From NCBI GenBank assembly GCA_023397475.1, contig JAEWUD010000033.1, positions 1 to 64,000 on the forward strand: a stretch of DNA of 64,000 nt, given 5' to 3'. Below are positions 36,814-44,051 of this stretch, piece by piece (position 1 is the first letter of the stretch; the number at the start of each line of letters is the position of its first letter). Source of the stretch: Bacillota bacterium. Its GTDB lineage: Bacteria; Bacillota; Clostridia; Saccharofermentanales; Saccharofermentanaceae. The position numbers were made by a program, and so were the translations under genes. Under the pieces are notes generated by a model that saw only the letters and a list, made by a program, of their open reading frames with translations, searched no databases and was not told the origin of the DNA.

Positions 36814-37478
36814 ACGCGATAACCTATTCCCTTCTTCGTCTCAATAAATGCCGGAAGACCCAGTTCTTGCAGTTTCTTACGGAGGCGCGTCACATTGACC
36901 GTCAGCGTATTATCGTCGACAAAGGAGTCATTCTCCCATAATCCCAACATCATCTGATCGCGGGAAACATATTTACCCGCATTCTCCATCAGCGACATAA
37001 GGATTTTCAGTTCATTCTTCGTGAGATCGACGCGCTTCTCACCGCATTGCGCGCGGGCCTCTCGTGTGTTCAGAAGCAGTCCCTGATGTTCGAGAATATG
37101 GTTCTGACCCGAGAACGAGTAGGCACGCCGAAGCATAGCGCGGATCTTCGCAAGGAGAACGTGGATATCGTAGGGTTTCTCCACAAAATCGTCCGCACCG
37201 AGATTCATCGCCATCACTTTGCTCATCCGGTCATCCGCGGCGGAGACGAAGAGGATCGGTGTGTCGGTGATCTCACGTATCTTTGCGCACCAGTGAAAAC
37301 CGTCGAAAGATGGCAAGGTGATATCCAAAAGTATCAGTTGCGGATCAAAGCGCACGATCTCTTCCGTAACACGCGTAAAATCAGAGATGATGCCTACATC
37401 GTAATCCCAGCTTGTCAGATGTGATTTCAGTGCCTGTGCGATCGCAAAATCATCTTCGACGACAAATATTCGATACAC
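36810..37478 (-). CDS. BceR-like OmpR-family response regulator
   Basis: Regulator of 222 residues: receiver with VVEDD, phosphoacceptor D52 in LILLDITLP, and switch lysine in DDFVEKPYD, then a winged-helix DNA-binding domain with TKNELKILMSL and DDNTLTVNVTRLRKKL. The start is GTG with GGAGG 7 nt upstream. It is the first gene of the module and is divergent from the GT2 gene at 37607. Likely target is the bceAB promoter in the spacer at 35690-35784, by analogy; no inverted repeat was firmly identified there. Confidence 0.94.
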   Translation of the reverse strand: MYRIFVVEDDFAIAQALKSHLTSWDYDVGIISDFTRVTEEIVRFDPQLILLDITLPSFDGFHWCAKIREITDTPILFVSAADDRMSKVMAMNLGADDFVEKPYDIHVLLAKIRAMLRRAYSFSGQNHILEHQGLLLNTREARAQCGEKRVDLTKNELKILMSLMENAGKYVSRDQMMLGLWENDSFVDDNTLTVNVTRLRKKLQELGLPAFIETKKGIGYRV

Positions 37479-37565
37479 AATTCGACCTCCCGCTTCAGTA
37501 ACGCTTGCTGCTATCGATACGTACCTATGATAACGTTCTCATCGCTTTTCGCGCAACAATTGTTG

Positions 37566-37571
37566 TATACT
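37566..37571 (+). promoter_or_regulatory. Possible -10 for the plus-strand GT2 gene
   Basis: TATACT lies 35 nt before the ATG at 37607 in the 128-bp divergent spacer. The region 17 nt upstream (CGCTTT) is a poor -35. AGGG 7 nt before the ATG serves as ribosome-binding site. Confidence 0.3.
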
Positions 37572-37606
37572 GAAGAAACAAAACGAACATCTGCGAGGGT
37601 TAAGCT

Positions 37607-38530
37607 ATGCGTGTGAGTCTTCTGATCCCCTGCTACAACGAGGAGGAATCTCTGCCGATCCTTCGGGACGCCCTTTATCAGGTTATGAAGGACAGACCCG
37701 CCCACACGTACGAGCTGATCTTCATTGATGACGGCTCGCGCGACGGGACGCTTGGCTTTTTGGAGGCCTGGGCTTCACAGGACGAGCACGTTCACTACAT
37801 CTCCTTCTCTCGTAATTTCGGCAAGGAGTCGGCGATGTACGCGGGTCTCGAAGCGGCGTCCGGCGATGTGCTTGCGATCCTCGACTCAGATATGCAGGAC
37901 CCACCGTCGCTTCTTCCGGGCATGCTCGACACCATCGAAGCCGGCGAATTTGACATGGTTGCCACCCGGCGCGTCACGCGCAAGGGCGAGCCGCCGATCC
38001 GGAGTTTTTTCGCGCGGCGATTCTACTCGATCATCAATCGAATGTCCGATGTCGAGATTGTTGACGGGGCTAGGGATTTTCGTGTGATGACAAAGCAGGT
38101 TCGCGACGCGATCCTATCGCTCTCCGAGCGGCAGCGATTCTCTAAGGGCATCTTCTCCTGGGTGGGTTTCCGCACACAATGGCTCGAATTCGAGAATGTC
38201 GAACGCGCAGCCGGCGAGACGAAGTGGTCCTTCTGGAAGCTCTTCAAGTATGCGATCGAAGGGATCGTCTCCTTCACCACCGTGCCGCTCAGACTCGCGA
38301 CCTTCACGGGCTTTCTGGTATCGGCCGCGGCATTTCTTTACATCCTGTATTATGTCATCCGGACGATTATCTGGGGTATCCCCGTCGCCGGATATCCGTC
38401 GTTATTGTCTTTCGTGCTCTTTCTGGGCGGACTGCAGCTCCTGGCGTTGGGAATCGTGGGCGAATATCTCGCACGAACCTATATGGAGGTCAAGCGTCGC
38501 CCGATGTACATTGTCCGCAAGAAGAAATAG
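37607..38530 (+). CDS. GT2 family glycosyltransferase, CsbB/GtrB-like
   Basis: Polyprenyl-phosphate glycosyltransferase of 307 residues. The GT-A part shows IPCYNEEESL, FIDDGSRDGT, SFSRNFGKESAMYAGL and LDSDMQDPP (DxD-like), then AGETKWSFWKLFKYA before two C-terminal membrane helices (about residues 233-255 and 265-290). CsbB/GtrB enzymes load a sugar on undecaprenyl phosphate for later use by a GT-C partner outside the cell; YfhO at 28134 is the obvious candidate. One of only two plus-strand genes; convergent with the kinase-like gene at 38554. Confidence 0.92.
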   Translation: MRVSLLIPCYNEEESLPILRDALYQVMKDRPAHTYELIFIDDGSRDGTLGFLEAWASQDEHVHYISFSRNFGKESAMYAGLEAASGDVLAILDSDMQDPPSLLPGMLDTIEAGEFDMVATRRVTRKGEPPIRSFFARRFYSIINRMSDVEIVDGARDFRVMTKQVRDAILSLSERQRFSKGIFSWVGFRTQWLEFENVERAAGETKWSFWKLFKYAIEGIVSFTTVPLRLATFTGFLVSAAAFLYILYYVIRTIIWGIPVAGYPSLLSFVLFLGGLQLLALGIVGEYLARTYMEVKRRPMYIVRKKK

Positions 38531-38553
38531 TGTTTCGATCGTGATCTTCCCGA

Positions 38554-39225
38554 TCAGCCGTTTGCACCGTCCGTCGAAGGATCATTGTCACCTGTCAGAA
38601 GCCCCGGGAACTTGATCGCAAGGTAATCCTTGATGACTGTCACGCACTTGTCAATTCCGATCCGTTCACTGTTCAAGGTCAAGTCGTAATTGACCGGATT
38701 GGTCCAGTAGTTTCCCTTGGTATAATGCGCATAATAAGCGGCGCGATATTTATCGGCGGTCGTGATGGACATATTTGCGGTCTCTTCATTGACGCCCATT
38801 TTCTCCATGACATTGGCGACACAGAAGGCGCGCGGCGCCTCGATGTAGATGCTGACGACATTCGGATAGTCTTTGAGGATCCAGTCGGCACATTTCCCGA
38901 CGATAACGCAAGATTCTGTCTGCGCGAGATTCTCAATAATCGTTTTCTGGAATTCGAAGAGTCGATCGTCGGAGACAAATTCGCCGTCCACGGGTTTGAA
39001 TCGAGTGGTCCTCGGGAGCCCCTTCATCAATTTCGAGAAGAGGTTGCCGCGTATTTTCTCGTTAACTTCGCGAAAAACTTCTTCATCGAGACCGCTGAGT
39101 TGCGACGCGAGTGTCAGAATGCGATTCTCGTAGCAGTGGATGCCGAGTTCCTTGGCAAGCTTTGAAGCGATTTCCTTGCCGCCGCTTCCGAAGCCTCGGG
39201 CGACGGTGATCACGAAATGTTCCAT
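38554..39225 (-). CDS. Cytidylate-kinase-like family protein
   Basis: P-loop protein of 223 residues in the Cytidylate_kin2 group. N-terminal ITVARGFGSGGKEIASKLA is the phosphate-binding loop; CVIVGKCADWIL and DLTLNSERIGIDKCV are other family blocks. Canonical CMP kinase is a distinct protein, and the substrate of this group is not established. It is the last gene of a run headed by the amino-acid transporter, 20 bp after the aminotransferase, with GGGAGGG before its ATG; a nucleotide-related housekeeping role is as likely as a pathway role. Confidence 0.82.
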   Translation of the reverse strand: MEHFVITVARGFGSGGKEIASKLAKELGIHCYENRILTLASQLSGLDEEVFREVNEKIRGNLFSKLMKGLPRTTRFKPVDGEFVSDDRLFEFQKTIIENLAQTESCVIVGKCADWILKDYPNVVSIYIEAPRAFCVANVMEKMGVNEETANMSITTADKYRAAYYAHYTKGNYWTNPVNYDLTLNSERIGIDKCVTVIKDYLAIKFPGLLTGDNDPSTDGANG

Positions 39226-39245
39226 AAATTGTCCCTCCCTTTTAT

Positions 39246-40460
39246 TTACATCAGGCTCTCGATCGCATCCGCGAGAATCGCAACAGCCTTGTCACAGTCA
39301 GCTTCCGTGGCGATCAACGGCGGTATCAGTCGGATAACGCTTCTCCCGATAGCAGTTGTCAGTAGTTTTCTGTCAACGCAGGCGTGCTTGATGGCAACAG
39401 CGTCGAGTTTCTCATCAAACTCGACGCCGACAAGAAGTCCTTTGCCGCGAACTTCTTTGACATGCGGCAGGGTTGTGAGAAGACCGGTGAGATACGCGCC
39501 GACACGGGCGGCGTTTCCGGCCAGATCACAATCCAGAAGTTCACCGATCTGGGCGAGCGACGCGGCACAGGTCACAGGGTTTCCGCCGTAGGTCGTGCCG
39601 TGGGATCCGCGCGAAAACGCTCTCGCAACTTCCTCGCGGGCGCAGATCGCACCGATCGGCATGCCTCCGCCCATCGCCTTGGCCATGGACACAATATCCG
39701 GTTTGATCCCGTAGTACATGAAGGACATAACGGTGCCCGTCCGGCACCAGCCTGTCTGTACCTCGTCGAGGAGCAGGAGCAGACCTTTCTCGTCGCAGAG
39801 TTTACGGATCCCCCGCATGAAATCCATCGTCGCCGGATGAACGCCGCCCTCGCCTTGCACCGGTTCGAGCATGATCGCGACGGTCGACTCGTCTACCGCA
39901 TCCTCGAAGGATTTCAAATCGTTGAAATCAGCGTATTTGAAGCCGGGAGTCATGCTTCCGAAGCCGATCTGGCAGCCGGTGTCCGGCTGTCCCGTCGCGC
40001 TCATCGATCCGAATGTCCGCCCATGAAAGGATTTCCTTGCGGTGATGATTCCGTATCGGCCCGGGCCGTAGGTCTCTACGCCGAATTTTCGGGCCATTTT
40101 GATCATGGCTTCGTTCGATTCCGTACCGGAATTCTGGAAAAAGATCTTATCCATTCCAATCGTCGTACAGATTTTCTCGGCCAACAGCGCCTGAGGTACC
40201 GTATAAGGATAATTAAATACATGCATGATATCGGCCGCTTGATCACGGATCGCAGCGACGACCTTCTCGTTGCAATTGCCGGCGCTGTTGACGGCAATGC
40301 CCGCATAGAAGTCCAGATAGGCGATTCCGTTCTCATCGTAGAGATACATATCCTTGGCTGTCTCCGCGATAAAATCGAATCGTTCATACGTCTCGATCAT
40401 GTATTTCTCTGCCTTGGCCTTAATCTCCTCACCGGTAAAACCGGTATCCTTTACCTTCAT
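39246..40460 (-). CDS. Class III aminotransferase (acetylornithine/GABA/putrescine type)
   Basis: PLP enzyme of about 404 residues, ArgD-like in length. Features are YLDFYAGIAVNSAGN, QNSGTESNEAMIKMARKF, SFHGRTFGSMSATGQ, LLLDEVQTGWCRTG and DIVSMAKAMGGGMPIGA with the PLP lysine. An ATG at 40490 is in frame but lacks a ribosome-binding site; the ATG at 40460 has AAGGA 7 nt upstream and is preferred. No arginine-synthesis genes are near; with an amino-acid ABC transporter and an XRE-cupin regulator, catabolism of an omega-amino acid or diamine is the better guess. Confidence 0.88.
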   Translation of the reverse strand: MKVKDTGFTGEEIKAKAEKYMIETYERFDFIAETAKDMYLYDENGIAYLDFYAGIAVNSAGNCNEKVVAAIRDQAADIMHVFNYPYTVPQALLAEKICTTIGMDKIFFQNSGTESNEAMIKMARKFGVETYGPGRYGIITARKSFHGRTFGSMSATGQPDTGCQIGFGSMTPGFKYADFNDLKSFEDAVDESTVAIMLEPVQGEGGVHPATMDFMRGIRKLCDEKGLLLLLDEVQTGWCRTGTVMSFMYYGIKPDIVSMAKAMGGGMPIGAICAREEVARAFSRGSHGTTYGGNPVTCAASLAQIGELLDCDLAGNAARVGAYLTGLLTTLPHVKEVRGKGLLVGVEFDEKLDAVAIKHACVDRKLLTTAIGRSVIRLIPPLIATEADCDKAVAILADAIESLM

Positions 40461-40489
40461 TTTCTTATCCTTCTTTCCATGAAATTTCA

Positions 40490-41044
40490 TTAAAATGCGA
40501 ATACAGATGTCAGTCTCAGCGGCGTATCTCCCCGATTGACATAGAGATGCTCGCGGTCCGAGTCGAAGCGGAATGCGTCGCCTTCCCTGATCTCGTGTTC
40601 ACGACCGGACAATATCAACGTCAAAGTTCCTTCAGAAACCGTAATGTACTCGACGGTGCGCTCCCCGTGAGAGCCGCTAAAATACGTTCTTCCGGGCATG
40701 ATCTCGATTCCGTAGATCTCAAAAGGCCGCTTGTTGTCATACGGGAAATACGTAAATATTCGATAGTGACCCGGCACTTCCTTTGTCGGAAGGAGATCTG
40801 CCTTCGGAATGTGATAGGTTTCACTGTGCGGCGTCTCCAGAATTTCGCTTAAATCCACGCGCAAACCGCTGATGATTTTCCCTATGCACTCGATCGACGG
40901 GTTGGCGTCGCCCCTTTCGATCTGGGCGAGCATACTCTTACTTACACCGGTCTGCTCTGCCGCCAGATCGAGGCTCATGTTCTTCCCGGAGCGAATTTTT
41001 CGCAAATTTATCGCGATGTTTTTATTGATGTAGTTCATACGCAT
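40490..41044 (-). CDS. XRE-family regulator with C-terminal cupin domain
   Basis: 184 residues: a helix-turn-helix (NMSLDLAAEQTGVSKSMLAQIERGDANPS, about residues 22-50, in part) and a cupin sensor with SGSHGERTVEYITVSEGTL and GDAFRFDSDREHLYVN. The layout is that of PuuR-like regulators of amine and amino-acid utilisation, where the cupin binds a small ligand. AAGG lies 6 nt before the ATG. It sits inside the operon it probably controls; candidate sites are near 43680 and 43716. Activator versus repressor cannot be told. Confidence 0.88.
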   Translation of the reverse strand: MRMNYINKNIAINLRKIRSGKNMSLDLAAEQTGVSKSMLAQIERGDANPSIECIGKIISGLRVDLSEILETPHSETYHIPKADLLPTKEVPGHYRIFTYFPYDNKRPFEIYGIEIMPGRTYFSGSHGERTVEYITVSEGTLTLILSGREHEIREGDAFRFDSDREHLYVNRGDTPLRLTSVFAF

Positions 41045-41062
41045 GGCCTACCTTTCGCGTGA

Positions 41063-41797
41063 TCAACCTGCCATGAAACGGGAAAGGAATTCCTTCGTTC
41101 TGGGGTTTTCCGGATTCGTGAAAAGAATCTCCGGCGCGGCGCTTTCGGCGATAACGCCCTGATCCATGAAAATGGTCCGCGTCGATACGTCGCGGGCGAA
41201 AGCCATCTCGTGTGTAACGATCACCATCGTAAGTCCGTCTTTAGCAAGTTGCTTGATTACCGTCAGAACTTCTCCCACGATTTCCGGATCGAGTGCGCTC
41301 GTCGGTTCGTCGAAAAGAAGCACCTCCGGATTCATCGAGAGGGCTCTCGCAATCGCAACGCGCTGCTTCTGTCCACCCGATAACTGGCCCGGAAGAGCAT
41401 TGATATACGGGGCCATTCCTACCTTCTTCAAGTTCGTAATCGCTGTAGACCGCGCTTCTGCCTTGCTCTTCTTGAGAACCTTCATGCTGCCCGACATACA
41501 GTTCTCAAGAACCGTCATGTTGTTGAACAGATTGAAAGACTGAAAAACCATCCCGACGCGGGCACGAAGTTCGTTGATCTTCTTCTGTGAGCCGCCGATT
41601 TTCTCGCCCTCGAAATATACGCTGCCGCTCGACGGTGTTTCCAGAAGATTCATACAACGAAGGAGCGTCGATTTCCCGGAACCCGAGGAGCCGATGATAC
41701 AGATAACCTCACTCTTTTCGAGACTGAAATCAATATCCTTAAGGACCTCATGCGTTCCGAACGATTTGCTCAGGTGTTCCACTTTGATTACCGGCAT
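41063..41797 (-). CDS. Polar amino-acid ABC transporter ATPase (GlnQ type)
   Basis: 244 residues; Walker A GSSGSGKSTLL, signature LSGGQKQRVAIARAL, Walker B VLLFDEPTSALDPE and switch VTHEMAFARDV are all intact and typical of the HisP/GlnQ branch. It energises uptake with the permease 12 bp upstream and the lipoprotein at 42645. GGAGG precedes the ATG. Confidence 0.95.
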   Translation of the reverse strand: MPVIKVEHLSKSFGTHEVLKDIDFSLEKSEVICIIGSSGSGKSTLLRCMNLLETPSSGSVYFEGEKIGGSQKKINELRARVGMVFQSFNLFNNMTVLENCMSGSMKVLKKSKAEARSTAITNLKKVGMAPYINALPGQLSGGQKQRVAIARALSMNPEVLLFDEPTSALDPEIVGEVLTVIKQLAKDGLTMVIVTHEMAFARDVSTRTIFMDQGVIAESAAPEILFTNPENPRTKEFLSRFMAG

Positions 41798-41809
41798 AAG
41801 AATCGCCTC

Positions 41810-42550
41810 CTAGTCTTCAAAATATTCGGGTGCAAGTTCGTAATCTTTCTTCCCCTGCATTTTCTTTTCAAGCAGAGCAAGGAGCCTTCCGGAGATTTCG
41901 CAGAGGATGAGATAAATGAATCCCGTGATCAGGAAAGATTCAAAATACCGGTAGTACGTGTTTGCGGCTGTTTTCGTGACGAAATACAATTCGGCGATTC
42001 CGATGACATTCAGAACAGACGTCATTTTCAGATTCGTGATGAACTGGTTACCCATCTCGGGGATGAGGTTTCTGAATACCTGCGGCAGAATAACGGAAAA
42101 CATGGTCGTGAAGTGCGACATACCCATAGCTTTCGCGCCCTCGAACTGGCCGTTGTCGATTGCCGAAATTCCTCCGCGTACGGATTCCGCCATATAGGCT
42201 CCGGTATTTAAGAGAATGACAACGACCGCCGCGACAAACGGAGAGATATCCACGCCGCTCTGCCGAAGACCGTAATAAATGACCATTGCCTGTACCATCA
42301 TCGGCGTTCCGCGAAAAATCTTGATGTAACCTGAACAGAGGAATCGGACAAGATGACTCCACGCTCTTTTCACGGCGCCGTCCTCCGGCGAAATCGGCGT
42401 CGAGCGCACGATGCCCATAAGATACCCTACGACAAATCCGAGTACAGTGCCAAGAATAGAAGTCTCGAGAGTTACGAGGGTGCCCGTCCAGAAATAGGGG
42501 CCGTATTCCTTTAGGAGGATGACGATCCAGTCCAAGAGCGATTTTTCCAT
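41810..42550 (-). CDS. Polar amino-acid ABC transporter permease
   Basis: HisM/GlnP-type permease of 246 residues with about five membrane helices. The EAA loop is visible as ISAIDNGQFEGAKAMGMSHF and YMAESVRGG precedes it. Read from GGAGG 6 nt before its ATG, it follows a strong terminator-like hairpin (42572-42613) in the spacer from the binding-protein gene, so it is likely expressed at a lower level than that gene. Probably works as a homodimer because only one permease is encoded. Confidence 0.94.
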   Translation of the reverse strand: MEKSLLDWIVILLKEYGPYFWTGTLVTLETSILGTVLGFVVGYLMGIVRSTPISPEDGAVKRAWSHLVRFLCSGYIKIFRGTPMMVQAMVIYYGLRQSGVDISPFVAAVVVILLNTGAYMAESVRGGISAIDNGQFEGAKAMGMSHFTTMFSVILPQVFRNLIPEMGNQFITNLKMTSVLNVIGIAELYFVTKTAANTYYRYFESFLITGFIYLILCEISGRLLALLEKKMQGKKDYELAPEYFED

Positions 42551-42571
42551 ATCTGCCTCCTATGATGAAAA

Positions 42572-42613
42572 ACCGGACGCAAAGGAATCTGCTTGCGCTC
42601 CTTTGCGTCCGGT
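42572..42613 (-). terminator. Intra-operon terminator/attenuator after the binding-protein gene
   Basis: A perfect 15-bp inverted repeat, ACCGGACGCAAAGGA pairing with TCCTTTGCGTCCGGT around a 12-nt loop, ends in CCGGTTTTTC on the minus strand. It lies 31 nt after the binding-protein stop and 22 nt before the permease start. Partial termination here would give excess binding protein. Confidence 0.88.
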
Positions 42614-42644
42614 AAATCAGATCTGTTTATGAGATGGTCCCGGG

Positions 42645-43544
42645 TCAGTTGCTTAAAGGCTGCAGCGTAACGGCCAGATCCATGAGTTCCGTCATCTTGG
42701 TCTCATCCCAGCCGATTGCGTCAAGTGCTTCGTCCAAGGTCGCCTTCATTTCTTTATCGCCTTCTTTGACCGCGATGCAGACATTGAGAGACTGCCCGGC
42801 CGGCACAGTGAAACCATCCGTTTCGCCAAATTTAACATACTTGATGCTGCTGTTTGCGATCGCCGCCGACATCGCAGTCGGTTCGTCGAGAACGCCGCAG
42901 TCGGCCGTGCCCATCGATACGGCCATTACAACTTCGGAAGTGGTCTCAAAGAAGGTCAGTATCTTAACATCCGGGATCTGCGGAACGTACTGCTCCCAGA
43001 TCGTACCGATCTGTGTTGTCGCGGAGGCACCCGCAAATTCAGAGAGCTTCGTAGCGTTCGCAAAAGCTCCGCCGGAATTCACAATCATTACGTTATTGCG
43101 GATGTAGTAAGGATCTGTAAAATCCACACTCTTCTCACGCTCGTCGGTGTAGCCCATGCCGGCGATAATCACATCGTAATCCCCTGAATTCATACCGAGG
43201 ACGATGCTCGACCAATCAACCTTATGAATCTCCAGGGTCCAACCCAGCTGATCGGCAAGCTTCTGAGCCAGCATAACGTCATAGCCGTACGCATAGTCAC
43301 TGGTGCCGTATATCGGAACGGCCTTGTCACCGTTTGCAACGTCGGGCGACGACTGGGTCCAGTTAAAAGGTGCATAAGCACACTCCATACCGACGCGCAA
43401 AACTTTCTTCTCTCCTGCAGTAGTTGCCACGGAATCTGCTGCGGCTATCGAAGTGGTCGTTTCCGCCGCCCCCGTGCTACAGCCGGCCAGCATAGACACA
43501 GCGATTGTCATACATGCAAGGATGCTCAAAATTCTCTTCTTCAT
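42645..43544 (-). CDS. Amino-acid ABC transporter substrate-binding lipoprotein
   Basis: Family-3 solute-binding protein, 299 residues. A lipoprotein signal ends in LAGC (cysteine at about residue 22), followed by a T/A-rich linker and the two-lobed domain: GMECAYAPFNW, GYDVMLAQKLADQLGW, VIIAGMGYTDEREKSVDF and ADCGVLDEPTAM. The arginine expected for alpha-carboxylate binding (usually after the TD.R block) is present as DEREKS. Ligand is unknown; operon partners suggest a polar amino acid or related amine. AAGGAGG precedes the ATG. Confidence 0.94.
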   Translation of the reverse strand: MKKRILSILACMTIAVSMLAGCSTGAAETTTSIAAADSVATTAGEKKVLRVGMECAYAPFNWTQSSPDVANGDKAVPIYGTSDYAYGYDVMLAQKLADQLGWTLEIHKVDWSSIVLGMNSGDYDVIIAGMGYTDEREKSVDFTDPYYIRNNVMIVNSGGAFANATKLSEFAGASATTQIGTIWEQYVPQIPDVKILTFFETTSEVVMAVSMGTADCGVLDEPTAMSAAIANSSIKYVKFGETDGFTVPAGQSLNVCIAVKEGDKEMKATLDEALDAIGWDETKMTELMDLAVTLQPLSN

Positions 43545-43630
43545 ATCAGGTGTCCTCCTTCATCATTTTGCATAACCTCGCACCTTATTCTGCAGATAAG
43601 GAGCACTGACATCTTCCGCGGAAAACAAAA

Positions 43631-43657
43631 AAGGGCGTTGGATTTCTCCGACGCCCT
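43631..43657 (-). terminator. Terminator-like hairpin in the 5' leader of the amino-acid operon
   Basis: AAGGGCGTCGGA-gaaa-TCCAACGCCCTT followed by TTTTG on the minus strand is a good intrinsic terminator (one mismatch in a 12-bp stem). No minus-strand gene lies upstream, so it must act on the leader of the operon starting at 43544, as an attenuator or a riboswitch-type expression platform. No T-box consensus was found upstream. Confidence 0.75.
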
Positions 43658-43672
43658 TGTTAAGTTGCATTT

Positions 43673-43701
43673 ATTTTCGCCTGTTTTGCAGGCATTGTCA
43701 A
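43673..43701 (-). promoter_or_regulatory. Promoter with palindromic spacer for the amino-acid operon
   Basis: A perfect -35 TTGACA (43701-43696), 17-bp spacer and GAAAAT (43678-43673) on the minus strand. The spacer holds GCCTG-TTTTG-CAGGC (43679-43693), an inverted repeat in the position of a repressor operator. TTTTGCA occurs again at 43566 and 43828. About 130 nt of leader precede the ATG at 43544. Confidence 0.6.
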
Positions 43702-43928
43702 TAAACATAGGGCTCAAAATATTGAACATGATTTTTGCTGGAACACCCATCTTTTCTATACAGAATGCAAGAACCGTATGACTTTATTGCACGATGACGT
43801 ACTATATTGATTTTGTTTGGCGCATTATTTTGCATGTCATTTTCTCAGCATTTTAGCAAGAATCGAGTTTGTGTCAGCATTATTAGCGACACCGGTAGGA
43901 TCTTCTCCCTTCACAACAGCAATTTTCC

Positions 43929-43958
43929 TTGCCCGTATGGAATTAATTGATTTATAAT
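43929..43958 (+). promoter_or_regulatory. Promoter for the plus-strand membrane-protein gene
   Basis: TTGCCC, 18-bp spacer and a perfect TATAAT (43953-43958). Predicted leader of about 87 nt to the ATG at 44052. The rest of the 507-bp divergent spacer, 43702-43928, shows no gene and only the sites already listed. Confidence 0.5.
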
Positions 43959-44051
43959 ACGACAGAATAACTTCATGATCTTGACTATTTCTGTCCGTCC
44001 TCCGCTCACCGGCAGCCGCCGACTTTTCGCTAGTAAGGATGTTAAATTGCC

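Noticed and set aside
38531..38553. Terminator between convergent genes at 38530 and 38554
   Set aside because: Only short GATC repeats are present with no stable stem or T-run.
43631..43800. T-box or lysine/glycine riboswitch before the amino-acid operon
   Set aside because: A terminator is present, but no T-box sequence (GGTGGnACCGCG type) nor other aptamer consensus was found upstream; kept only as an attenuator candidate.
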